This document shows, piece by piece, positions 23,103 to 32,582 of a DNA stretch of 64,000 nt. Every line of letters begins with the position of its first letter. Position 1 is the stretch's first letter. The stretch is from positions 192,122-256,121 of the forward strand of contig PAHP01000007.1 in NCBI GenBank assembly GCA_002705205.1. The letters run 5' to 3'. Made by a program: the position numbers and the translations under genes. The stretch is from Flavobacteriales bacterium. Lineage in GTDB: Bacteria > Bacteroidota > Bacteroidia > Flavobacteriales > BACL11. The notes under the pieces are model-generated. The model was not told the DNA's origin. It ran no database searches and was given only the letters and a program-made list of their open reading frames with translations.

Positions 23103-23880
23103 CGGAGTATTTAAATCTGGATCAAGTTGGCTTCATGCAATTGTTATTGAAGTGTTAAGAATGAATAAAGTTTGTATTCATGAAGTTCCAAGCAGCTACA
23201 CTAATAATATAAATTCTCCAACTACAATTGTAGAAAGTAAACTTTTTGATTTTTTAGAGAATGAGGATTATAGAAAAAGGAATTATATTACTAAATCACA
23301 TTATTATCAGTCTAAAACACTTACAAGAGATTATGATTCTGACATATACTTCTTATTTGTAGAAAGAGACGTGAGAGATGCTATTGTATCTCACTATCAT
23401 CATTTAAAGAAAAAATATTTTTTTATCAAAGGGTTTAATTTATATTATTTTTTTATTGGCAGACTCAAAGCTTTTGAGATTTTAACTTTTAATCAAAAAT
23501 ATATTGAAGCTTTCTCAGATAAGTCTTTTTTTAAATACTCAGAGATGAAGACTAATTTTGAATCTGTAGTGTTAGATATTTCTTCTGCCTTAGGCCTAAG
23601 ACCACTTTCTGAAGAGGAGATTTCTGTTATAAAAAGTAATACATCGATTAAACAGATGAGACGTAAATTATTATCAGGGGAAGCTAAATATTATTCTACG
23701 GTCGATACAGATAGGGATACTTTAATTAGAAAAGGTCAGTTGGGGGATTGGCTAAATTATTTTAGTGATAGTCAGAAAAAAGATATAAAAAAAATAGCTG
23801 ACGGTAAAGATTTGTTTTTCTTAAAGATATTTTATTTTATTTTATTTTCTGTAAGAAGAAGAGTGTTTAGGATTGAATAA
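23074..23880 (+). CDS. Sulfotransferase family protein
   Basis: 268 aa; N-terminal PAPS-binding-like CNGVFKSGSSWLHAIV and YFLFVERDVRDAIVSHYHHLKK. True start probably ATG at 23086. Confidence 0.78.
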   Translation: MPLNMLIICNGVFKSGSSWLHAIVIEVLRMNKVCIHEVPSSYTNNINSPTTIVESKLFDFLENEDYRKRNYITKSHYYQSKTLTRDYDSDIYFLFVERDVRDAIVSHYHHLKKKYFFIKGFNLYYFFIGRLKAFEILTFNQKYIEAFSDKSFFKYSEMKTNFESVVLDISSALGLRPLSEEEISVIKSNTSIKQMRRKLLSGEAKYYSTVDTDRDTLIRKGQLGDWLNYFSDSQKKDIKKIADGKDLFFLKIFYFILFSVRRRVFRIE

Positions 23881-23882
23881 TT

Positions 23883-25580
23883 ATGAAAAAATGGAGAAAA
23901 TATAATGGGGCACTTATCCCTAATACTCCACCTCATATAGAGGTAGATCTAGAATGTATTGGTAAAAAAATAGTAGAAGATGGAGCGTATTTTGCCCGTT
24001 GGACAACTAATTTTGATTGCAATAAAGAAACTAACTTTTGGTATATTATTAATGATACTCCAATGTTAATTAAGGATTACAGTAAGAATACCAGAAGTAA
24101 AATTAGAAGAGGATTAAAAAGATGTAAAGTAAAATTAGTAAATAAAGAAGAAATAAAAAAATCAGGGTTTTTAGCTTATAGTAAGGCTTTTTTAAGGTAT
24201 AAAACAAATATTTATCCGAAGACTTATAACGAGTTTAAGAATGAGATTGATAGACTTGAGGGTATTTGGCATTTCTGGGCAATTTATAGTAGTGATAATA
24301 TCTTGATTGGATATAGTCAGAATAGAATTTTTGAGAATTATTGTGATTATTCAACTGTTAAATTTCACCCTGATTACCTAACTTTATATCCAAGTTATGC
24401 TCTTTTTTTTACAATGAATAACTACTATTTAAACCAACAGAAGTTTAAATATGTAAATGATGGAGCTAAAAGTATGTCTCATGATACAAATATTCAAAAT
24501 TTCTTAACACAGAAGTTTAAATTTAGAAAAGCTTATTGTAAACTACACTTGCAATATAGACCTGTTCTAAGGGTGATAATCAATATTCTATTTCCATTTA
24601 GGCTTATGATATCAAAAATCCAATTTGGCATCTTTAAGAAGATAAATGTATTATTAAATCATGAGAATATTATTAGGTTAGATAACTTAAGTATAATTAA
24701 TAAGATAGAACCAATTATTATTATTGGAGCTGCAAGATCAGGCACTCATTTGATTGCTACTTCTATACAGAAAAATATAAATTGTATTTATCTTAATGAG
24801 ATTAATGATTTATGGAAGAAAAAATTTGTATTTATAGATTCTGATGAGATTACATTAGATATAATTAATACAGAGAAAGTAAATCAAACCAGGAAAGAGT
24901 TTGAGAAGCTATTAGCAAAGAAGCCATTTAAGACATATTTATTAGAGAAAACAGCCTCAAATTGCTTAAGACTTGATTTTGTGCAAAGAGTATTCCCTAA
25001 TGCAAAGTTCATTCATATAAAAAGAGATGGAAAGTCAGTTTCTGTATCTGTTCGGAAGAAATATTTTGGTAATATTTATAAGATCTCAAGCGAGAAGATG
25101 AAAGCGAGAAGTTCTTTTTTAGAAAGGTTTAATGTATTTATTTCAGAGTCAAAGCATAAATTTGAAAATAGAATATCATTTTTAATGTTATTTTCTAATA
25201 GTATAAGATATCTTAAAATGAGTTTAGTTATTTTAGGTATAAAAAAACGTGATTTTTGGGGTCCTAGATTTCAGGGTTATAAAGAAACATTTAATCAATT
25301 TTCTCCACTTGATTTAGCAGTATTTCAATGGAAATACTGTACACATTGTTTAACGTTATTTCTAAGTAAATTAGAGAAGTCAAAATATATCTCTATTAGT
25401 TATGAGGACTTAATATCAAACCCTGAAAAAGAGATGAGTAAAGTCTTAGATTTTATAATTGGAAAGAGATTCAATGCTAAGATACTGCATGAAATAAGAA
25501 ATTCTGGGCTAATGCGATGGGATGAATCATTATCTAAAAATGAGATAGAATTTTTAAAAAAAGAGATTGATGATAATTAG
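23883..25580 (+). CDS. Fusion: N-terminal GNAT/FemAB-like acyltransferase domain plus C-terminal sulfotransferase
   Basis: 565 aa; N-terminal half with KNTRSKIRRGLKR and a GNAT-like core; C-terminal IIIIGAARSGTHLIATSIQ and AKFIHIKRDGKSVSVSVRKKYFG typical of sulfotransferases. Confidence 0.65.
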   Translation: MKKWRKYNGALIPNTPPHIEVDLECIGKKIVEDGAYFARWTTNFDCNKETNFWYIINDTPMLIKDYSKNTRSKIRRGLKRCKVKLVNKEEIKKSGFLAYSKAFLRYKTNIYPKTYNEFKNEIDRLEGIWHFWAIYSSDNILIGYSQNRIFENYCDYSTVKFHPDYLTLYPSYALFFTMNNYYLNQQKFKYVNDGAKSMSHDTNIQNFLTQKFKFRKAYCKLHLQYRPVLRVIINILFPFRLMISKIQFGIFKKINVLLNHENIIRLDNLSIINKIEPIIIIGAARSGTHLIATSIQKNINCIYLNEINDLWKKKFVFIDSDEITLDIINTEKVNQTRKEFEKLLAKKPFKTYLLEKTASNCLRLDFVQRVFPNAKFIHIKRDGKSVSVSVRKKYFGNIYKISSEKMKARSSFLERFNVFISESKHKFENRISFLMLFSNSIRYLKMSLVILGIKKRDFWGPRFQGYKETFNQFSPLDLAVFQWKYCTHCLTLFLSKLEKSKYISISYEDLISNPEKEMSKVLDFIIGKRFNAKILHEIRNSGLMRWDESLSKNEIEFLKKEIDDN

Positions 25581-26328
25581 TAGCAATAAATTAGTATCGA
25601 TCATTACGCCTTCTTTTAATTCAGAAAGATTTATTGAAGATTGCATAGCTTCTGTTTTTTCACAAACATATCACAATTGGGAGTTTTTAATAGTTGATGA
25701 TTTGTCGACAGATAAATCTTGTCAATTAATTGAAAAGTATAAAGATGAAAGAATAAGCTTGATTAAATTAGAAAATAACGTAGGAGCCGCAGAAGCTAGA
25801 AATATTGCAATCAGAAAAGCTAAAGGAAGATACATCGCTTTTTTAGATGCTGATGATTTATGGGAACCGGAGAAACTAGAAAAGCAAATTTCTTTTATGA
25901 TCAATAATAATATTGCTTTTTCATTTACCACATATCAATTGATTTCTGAGGATGGATTAAATCATCTGAATATTATCAGGGCTCCTACGAAAATAACTTA
26001 TTATTCTTATCTTAAGAATACAATTATTGGCTGTCTAACGGTTGTAATAGACAGAGGTAAGACAGGATATTTTGAGATGCCTAACATTCGTTCTTCACAT
26101 GACATGGCCCTTTGGCTGTTAATTATGAGACGAGGGTTTACTGCATATGGTTTGAAAGAAAATCTAGCTAGATATAGGATTGTTTCTTCATCTAATACAG
26201 CAAATAAAATCAAAGCAGTAGCAGATGTTTGGAAAGTACTCAGACAAGTTGAGCAACTATCTTTTTTATATAGTTCTTGGGTCTTTTTAAATTATCTGTT
26301 TCATGCAATTAAGAAAAGAATATTATGA
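25567..26328 (+). CDS. Glycosyltransferase family 2
   Basis: 253 aa; VSIITPSFNSERFIEDCIASVFSQTYHNWEFLIVDDLSTD, RYIAFLDADDLW. Confidence 0.95.
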   Translation: MMIISSNKLVSIITPSFNSERFIEDCIASVFSQTYHNWEFLIVDDLSTDKSCQLIEKYKDERISLIKLENNVGAAEARNIAIRKAKGRYIAFLDADDLWEPEKLEKQISFMINNNIAFSFTTYQLISEDGLNHLNIIRAPTKITYYSYLKNTIIGCLTVVIDRGKTGYFEMPNIRSSHDMALWLLIMRRGFTAYGLKENLARYRIVSSSNTANKIKAVADVWKVLRQVEQLSFLYSSWVFLNYLFHAIKKRIL

Positions 26329-26918
26329 AAAGAATAATTGATATATTTTTTGCGATATTAGGGATGTTTTTTCTATCTCCTTTATTTTTATTATTACCTA
26401 TTTTGATTAAGAGTACTTCAAAAGGCTCAGTATTTTTTATTCAAGAGAGAGTAGGGAGAAAAGGTAAAATTTTTAAAATGATTAAATTTAGAACAATGCA
26501 TGCTATCCAGGATTCTAATAGTACAATATCTATAAAGGGAGATTCTAGGATAACTAAGGTCGGTGTTTTTCTAAGAAGATATAAGCTAGATGAATTGCCA
26601 GAATTAATGAATGTTTTTCTTGGGCAAATGAGTCTTGTAGGCCCTAGGCCTGATGTTCCTGGTTATGCAGATAAATTATTTGGAAACAATAGAAATATCT
26701 TGAAGTTAAGACCAGGTATTACGGGTCTAGCAAGTTTAAAATATTCAAATGAAGAGGCACTTTTAGCTCAACAAAAAGATCCCAAGTCATATAATGATCA
26801 AGTTATATATCCTGATAAAGTTAGAATCAATTTAGATTATTATTATAATCAAACCGTTTGGCTTGACATTAAGATTATATTTGCGACAATATTTAAACTT
26901 ATTAGTGAAAGAGGATAA
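26325..26918 (+). CDS. PglC-like phosphoglycosyl transferase (initiating sugar transferase)
   Basis: 197 aa; single N-terminal helix; MIKFRTMHA, DELPELMNVFLGQMSLVGPRPDVPGY. Confidence 0.92.
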   Translation: MKRIIDIFFAILGMFFLSPLFLLLPILIKSTSKGSVFFIQERVGRKGKIFKMIKFRTMHAIQDSNSTISIKGDSRITKVGVFLRRYKLDELPELMNVFLGQMSLVGPRPDVPGYADKLFGNNRNILKLRPGITGLASLKYSNEEALLAQQKDPKSYNDQVIYPDKVRINLDYYYNQTVWLDIKIIFATIFKLISERG

Positions 26919-28038
26919 AAAAATATGGTTATCTCCTCCTCATATTGGAAATAAAGAGAAGGAGTTGGTAAAAGAGGCATTTAACACAAATTGGATAGCT
27001 CCAGTAGGACCTCATATTGACAGCTTTGAAATAGAGCTTGCTAAGAGGTCTCGTAATTCTAATGTAGCAGCATTAAGTAGTGGAACTGCAGCTATTCATC
27101 TAGCTTTAATCTTAGCAGGAGTTCAGAGGGGAGATGATGTTATTTGTTCTTCTTTTACATTTTCTGCTTCAGCTAATCCTATTAAATATTTAGGAGCAAA
27201 CCCTATTTTTGTGGATAGTGAGCAAGAAAGTTGGAATATGTGTCCGTTTCTTCTTGAAAAAGCGATAAAAGATGCTCTTTCTAAGAATAAAAAACCTAAA
27301 GCGATTGTTTTAGTTCATCTTTATGGAATGCCTGCTAAGCTTGATCAGATCATGCGAATTGCAAATGATTATGACATACCTGTAATTGAGGATGCAGCAG
27401 AAGCTCTAGGATCAACTTATAATTCTCAGCCTTTAGGTACGTTCGGTGATTTTGGTGTTTATTCTTTTAATGGAAATAAGATTATTACGACCTCTGGTGG
27501 AGGAGCTCTAGTTTGTGAAGATAAGGCAATGATTGATAAAGCGAGATTCCTAGCGACTCAAGCTCGAGATGAGGCCCCTCATTACGAGCATTCGCAAATT
27601 GGTTATAATTACAGAATAAGTAATGTTTGTGCCGCTATTGGTCTTGGTCAGTTAGAAGTTTTAGATGAAAGAGTTATGCAAAAAAGAAAAATAAATGAAT
27701 ACTATAAAAATGAGCTTTCTACAATTAATGATATTAGTTTTTTAGAGGAAAGAGATGGTAGTTATTCTAATTTTTGGCTAACCACTATAGTTTTAGATAG
27801 TAATTCGGCAATAGATAAGAGAAAATTACGTTTACATCTCGAGAAAGGTAATATTGAGAGTCGTCCTCTTTGGAAACCGATGCATTTACAGCCTATTTTT
27901 TCTAACTGTAAGGCCTATGTAAATGGAGTTTCTGTAGATTTATTCAATAGGGGGCTTTGTTTGCCTTCTGGCACATATATGACTGATGAAGATATTAAAA
28001 GAGTTGTAACAAAGATTAAAGAACTGTATGAAGCTTAG
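26905..28038 (+). CDS. DegT/DnrJ/EryC1 (PglE-like) sugar aminotransferase
   Basis: ALSSGTAAIHLALILAGV, SFTFSASANPIKYLGANPIFVD, VIEDAAEALGS, GDFGVYSFNGNKIITTSGGG. The ORF track starts at a TTG (26863) inside the previous gene; GTG at 26905 is a better start. Confidence 0.92.
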   Translation: MKEDKKIWLSPPHIGNKEKELVKEAFNTNWIAPVGPHIDSFEIELAKRSRNSNVAALSSGTAAIHLALILAGVQRGDDVICSSFTFSASANPIKYLGANPIFVDSEQESWNMCPFLLEKAIKDALSKNKKPKAIVLVHLYGMPAKLDQIMRIANDYDIPVIEDAAEALGSTYNSQPLGTFGDFGVYSFNGNKIITTSGGGALVCEDKAMIDKARFLATQARDEAPHYEHSQIGYNYRISNVCAAIGLGQLEVLDERVMQKRKINEYYKNELSTINDISFLEERDGSYSNFWLTTIVLDSNSAIDKRKLRLHLEKGNIESRPLWKPMHLQPIFSNCKAYVNGVSVDLFNRGLCLPSGTYMTDEDIKRVVTKIKELYEA

Positions 28039-29896
28039 ACTGCAAAATCTTGACAGAATTTATAAACAGCTGATTATGTTGTTGATTGATGTATTTACAT
28101 TAATCTTTGCGCTTTGGTTCTCATTTGTTCTTAGGCTTGGTGACGTATTCCCTGCTGAATTTATCTTTGAGTCTTGGTGGGTATTCTTAGCTCTACCGTT
28201 TGTAATGATTCCATTATTTATAAAACTAGGGTTATATAGAGCAGTTCTACAGTATATGGGCATTAAGGTGATAACCACTACCTTCCAGGCAACTACAATT
28301 AGTTGTTTAGTGATAGGATTCTTTATGATGTTTTTTAGAGAATCAAATCTTCCAAGATCTGTATTGCCAATTTTTTGGTTTATTGCTAATGTATTTGTAA
28401 TAACTTCTCGTTTTTTATTTAAAGGATACTTATATTCTTGGGATAGTTTTGTGAATGAAAGAAAGCAAAGTATTATTTATGGTGCAGGGAATGCAGGAAT
28501 GCAATTAGTAGAAAGCTTGAAGAAAAGTGTTGTTTATGCGCCAATTGCTTTTATAGATGATTCTAAAGAAAAACATGGTACAATCTTAAATTACTTAGAG
28601 GTCTTTCCTTTTGAAAAAATGGAATATTTAATTAAAAAGAAAGATGCTAAGGTATTGTTGTTTGCTATTCCTTCTGTAACTAATAAACAAAGAACAGATA
28701 TTTTAAAAAGACTAACCAAATTTCCAATTGAAGTAAAGATACTTCCTTCAGTAGATAATATTGTGAATGGGGTTATTTCCATTGATAACATTAAACATGT
28801 TGAGGTTGGTGATATTCTAGGAAGAAGTTCTGTTGCTCCTAAAGAAGAGTTGTTAAGAAAAAATATTACAGCAAAGAATATTTTAATTACTGGAGCTGGT
28901 GGTAGTATTGGAGTTGAATTATCAAGACAAATTATGAAGTTATCACCTGAAAAAGTAGTTTTAGTTGATAATGCGGAGTTTAATTTATATTCAATTCATC
29001 TTGAGTTAAAGCAGGAATTAAGTAATGTTGAGGTAATCCCAGCATTGTGTACGATTACTAATTATAATCAGTTAAAGAAGATAATTTTGAAGCATGAAAT
29101 TCATACAATTTATCATGCTGCTGCATACAAACATGTTCCTATGGTAGAAATGAATATTTTTTCTGGTGTTTATAATAATGTTGTAGGAACATATAATGTT
29201 GCAAAAATTGCTGATGAATTGGGTGTTGAAAGTATGGTGTTAATTTCAACAGATAAGGCAGTACGCCCTACAAACATTATGGGAGCTTCAAAAAGGATGT
29301 CAGAATTAGTATTGCAGGCATATTCTGATTCTAGTTGTTGTTTTTCAATGGTTCGATTTGGGAATGTGTTAGATTCTGCAGGTTCTGTTGTTCCATTATT
29401 TAGGGATCAAATAAAGAAAGGTGGTCCACTAACTGTTACACATAGGAATATAACTAGGTATTTTATGTCTATTCCTGAGGCGTCTCAGCTTGTATTACAG
29501 GCTGGAGCTATGGCTAAGGGTGGAGATGTATTTGTATTGGATATGGGAGAGCCGATTAAAATTATTGATTTAGCTTATAAGATGATTCATTTGAGTGGTT
29601 TAACACCAATTGATAATGAGAATCCGGATGGTGATATAAGAATTGAATATACTGGCCTAAGACCAGGAGAAAAATTATATGAAGAGCTCTTAATAGGCAG
29701 TGATGTTATTCAATCAGAACACCCAAGAATAATGCAGGCTATAGAGAAGAGATTAGATATGAGCACCGTTCTTTCGTGTATAGATACTATTAAAGAGGCT
29801 CGAGACAAACAAGATGAGGAAATTGTTAAAGAGCTTTTGTTGAAACATGTTGATGGATATACATCAGAGATTTCAGAAAAGACATTAAATTTGTAG
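28028..29896 (+). CDS. Membrane-bound nucleotide-sugar 4,6-dehydratase (PglF/CapD/FlaA1-like)
   Basis: 622 aa; N-terminal TM bundle, NAD domains SIIYGAGNAGMQLVESL and ILITGAGGSIGVELSRQIM, VRPTNIMGASKRMSEL. Confidence 0.93.
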   Translation: MKLRLQNLDRIYKQLIMLLIDVFTLIFALWFSFVLRLGDVFPAEFIFESWWVFLALPFVMIPLFIKLGLYRAVLQYMGIKVITTTFQATTISCLVIGFFMMFFRESNLPRSVLPIFWFIANVFVITSRFLFKGYLYSWDSFVNERKQSIIYGAGNAGMQLVESLKKSVVYAPIAFIDDSKEKHGTILNYLEVFPFEKMEYLIKKKDAKVLLFAIPSVTNKQRTDILKRLTKFPIEVKILPSVDNIVNGVISIDNIKHVEVGDILGRSSVAPKEELLRKNITAKNILITGAGGSIGVELSRQIMKLSPEKVVLVDNAEFNLYSIHLELKQELSNVEVIPALCTITNYNQLKKIILKHEIHTIYHAAAYKHVPMVEMNIFSGVYNNVVGTYNVAKIADELGVESMVLISTDKAVRPTNIMGASKRMSELVLQAYSDSSCCFSMVRFGNVLDSAGSVVPLFRDQIKKGGPLTVTHRNITRYFMSIPEASQLVLQAGAMAKGGDVFVLDMGEPIKIIDLAYKMIHLSGLTPIDNENPDGDIRIEYTGLRPGEKLYEELLIGSDVIQSEHPRIMQAIEKRLDMSTVLSCIDTIKEARDKQDEEIVKELLLKHVDGYTSEISEKTLNL

Positions 29897-29901
29897 ATAG
29901 A

Positions 29902-31530
29902 ATGAATATTCTATTTGTAATTCCAGCAAGGGGAGGATCTAAAGGTATACCTAGAAAGAATTTGAGGGTGCTTTCTGGAAAACCTCTTTTATATTATGCA
30001 ATTAATAATGCAATTAATTCAGAATATACCGCAGATATTTATGTTTCAAGTGAAGATGATGAAATTTTGAATACTGCTAAGAAGTTTGGAGTAGCAACGC
30101 ATAAAAGAGATGTAAGTATCTCAGATGATCAAACAACCTTAGATCCTGTTATTTATGATTGCTATAAATACGCAAAACATGTTCAGCGTAAGGAATATGA
30201 CTTAATCATTACTATACAGCCAACATCTCCATTACTTACATCTAATTCGCTAGATCTTGCAATAAGCAAGATGATACAAAACATTAATATTGACACATTA
30301 ATAGCAGCTAAGGATTCGACTCATTTGTCTTGGAGAAAAGAAGGAGATCATTATATTCCCAATTATAAAGAACGACTTAATAGACAATATCTTTCTGCTG
30401 AGTTTACTGAAACAGGAGCTTTTTTAATTACAAGGAATACAATAATATCTAAGAATAATAGAATAGGAAGTAATGTTGATTTATTTCTATTAAGCGGTGG
30501 AGAAGAAATAGATATTGATACTTATGAAGATTGGAATTTATGTGAATATTATCTAAGAAGAAAGCATATTTTATTTGTTGTTTCTGGTAATAATATTATT
30601 GGCCTAGGCCATGTATACAATACATTGATCGTCGCGAATGATATACTAAATCATCAAATTACATTTTTAGTAGATAATGAGAGTGAATTAGCTTTAAAAG
30701 TCATTCAATCTAAAAATTATCCTGTTTTAATTCAGAAGAAAGATGATATTATTGAGGATATTAAAAGAATCTCACCTGATATAATTATAAATGATAGGTT
30801 AGATACATCAGAGGATTATATAAAGTCACTAAAAGAGCAAGAGTATAAAGTAATTAATTTTGAAGATTTAGGAAGTGGTGCTGAATTTTCGGATGCCGTA
30901 ATCAATGCAATCTATCCGCAGAGAAGATCTCTTCCTGCTCATTATTTTGGGCAAGAATATTTTATTCTTAGAGATGAATTTATTCTTTCAGATGAGAAAG
31001 TGGTACAAGAAGAAGTAAATAATATCTTGATTGCTTTTGGAGGAGTTGATCCTAACAATTATACTGAGAAAGTTATTCGGACTGTTAACTCATATTGTAA
31101 GAAGAATGGCATAAAAATTACAGTAATATTAGGATTTGGTTATGAAAGAGATGATACCATTAGGCAATATGATAATATTCATGTAAAACATAATGTTTCT
31201 AATATTTCTGATTATATGCTAGAAGCGGATCTGATTTTTACATCAGCAGGAAGGACTATTTATGAGGTTGCCAGTATTGGAACACCAACAATTGTGATGG
31301 GGCAGAATGAAAGAGAGATGACACATTTTTTTGCAAATGCAGAGTATGGGTTTTCTAATTTAGGATTAGGCTATAATATTTCCAATGATGATATTTTAAA
31401 TGAGTTTTTAGTGCTAATAAAATCTTATGACATTAGAAAAGAGATGAGTAAATTAATGAAAAGTCAGGATTTAAAGTCAGGAAGAAAAAGAGTTCATAAA
31501 TTAATACAGCACTTAATACAAGAGCAATGA
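29902..31530 (+). CDS. Bifunctional CMP-nonulosonate synthetase (NeuA/PseF-like) fused to PseG-like UDP-sugar hydrolase
   Basis: 542 aa; N-terminal FVIPARGGSKGIPRKNLRVLSGKPLLYYAI; C-terminal half VVSGNNIIGLGHVYNTLIVANDI ... FTSAGRTIYEVASIGTPTIVMGQNERE typical of PseG. Confidence 0.88.
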   Translation: MNILFVIPARGGSKGIPRKNLRVLSGKPLLYYAINNAINSEYTADIYVSSEDDEILNTAKKFGVATHKRDVSISDDQTTLDPVIYDCYKYAKHVQRKEYDLIITIQPTSPLLTSNSLDLAISKMIQNINIDTLIAAKDSTHLSWRKEGDHYIPNYKERLNRQYLSAEFTETGAFLITRNTIISKNNRIGSNVDLFLLSGGEEIDIDTYEDWNLCEYYLRRKHILFVVSGNNIIGLGHVYNTLIVANDILNHQITFLVDNESELALKVIQSKNYPVLIQKKDDIIEDIKRISPDIIINDRLDTSEDYIKSLKEQEYKVINFEDLGSGAEFSDAVINAIYPQRRSLPAHYFGQEYFILRDEFILSDEKVVQEEVNNILIAFGGVDPNNYTEKVIRTVNSYCKKNGIKITVILGFGYERDDTIRQYDNIHVKHNVSNISDYMLEADLIFTSAGRTIYEVASIGTPTIVMGQNEREMTHFFANAEYGFSNLGLGYNISNDDILNEFLVLIKSYDIRKEMSKLMKSQDLKSGRKRVHKLIQHLIQEQ

Positions 31531-32582
31531 ATATATTAGAATTATTATGTAAAGGAGTAAATTTGAACTATCCAATAGTAAGGCCATATATTATTGCTGA
31601 GATTGGGGTAAACCATGAAGGATCTATGGAAACTGCTAAAAGATTAGTAGATGAAGCTAAAGAAGGAGGAGCTGATGCGGTAAAGTTTCAATCTTATAAA
31701 GCAGAAACATTAGCCTCAAGATATTCCCCTGCTTATTGGGACACTACTAAGGAACCTACTAAATCACAATTTGAGCTATTTAAGAAACATGATTCGTTTT
31801 GGAAAGATGAGATGAAACAGCTGAAAGATTATTGTAATATCGTTGGTATTGAGTTTATGAGTACTCCATTTGATATTGAATCTGCTAAATTTTTAGATAA
31901 TATGATGGATGTCTTTAAGATATCTTCATCTGATATTACGAACAAACCATTTATTGAATTTATTTGTGGCTTTGGTAAGCCAATTATCATGTCAACAGGG
32001 GCTAGCAATTTAGAAGAAGTTCAAGATGCTGTAAATTGGATAAGACCTTTTAATGTCCCTGTAGCATTATTGCATTGTGTATTAAATTACCCCACAGCTG
32101 ATATTAATGCTAATCTAGGAATGATTTCTGGTTTAAAGAAAGCTTTCCCAGATAATATTATTGGTTATTCGGATCATACTTTGCCAAAAGACATGAAGGT
32201 TTGTAAGATAGCTGCTTTACTTGGAGCCGTAATTATAGAGAAGCATTTTACGCATGATAAATCTTTGCCTGGAAATGATCATTATCATGCGATGGATAAA
32301 AATGACCTCAAGAATTTTAATAAAATATTAGATACTACTTTTGAGATTTTAGGCCAATTTAATGTTGAAGCTTTAGATAATGAAGAGGAAGCTAGAATGA
32401 ATGCTAGGAGAAGTTTGGTCGCAGCAAATGATATTCCAAAGGGAAAAATAATTGAAGAAAATGACTTGACTTTTAAAAGACCTGCTTATGGTATTAGTCC
32501 TAGATACATTGATGAAATAGTTGGTAAAGAAGCAAAATTTGATATTAAGGAAGATGATATAATTAGAAAAGACTTGATATGA
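31527..32582 (+). CDS. N-acetylneuraminate/legionaminate/pseudaminate synthase (NeuB/LegI/PseI family)
   Basis: 351 aa; YIIAEIGVNHEGSMETAKRLVDEAKEGGADAVKFQSYKAE, IGYSDHTLP, GAVIIEKHFTHDKSLPGNDHYHAMD; C-terminal SAF-like region. Confidence 0.93.
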   Translation: MNILELLCKGVNLNYPIVRPYIIAEIGVNHEGSMETAKRLVDEAKEGGADAVKFQSYKAETLASRYSPAYWDTTKEPTKSQFELFKKHDSFWKDEMKQLKDYCNIVGIEFMSTPFDIESAKFLDNMMDVFKISSSDITNKPFIEFICGFGKPIIMSTGASNLEEVQDAVNWIRPFNVPVALLHCVLNYPTADINANLGMISGLKKAFPDNIIGYSDHTLPKDMKVCKIAALLGAVIIEKHFTHDKSLPGNDHYHAMDKNDLKNFNKILDTTFEILGQFNVEALDNEEEARMNARRSLVAANDIPKGKIIEENDLTFKRPAYGISPRYIDEIVGKEAKFDIKEDDIIRKDLI

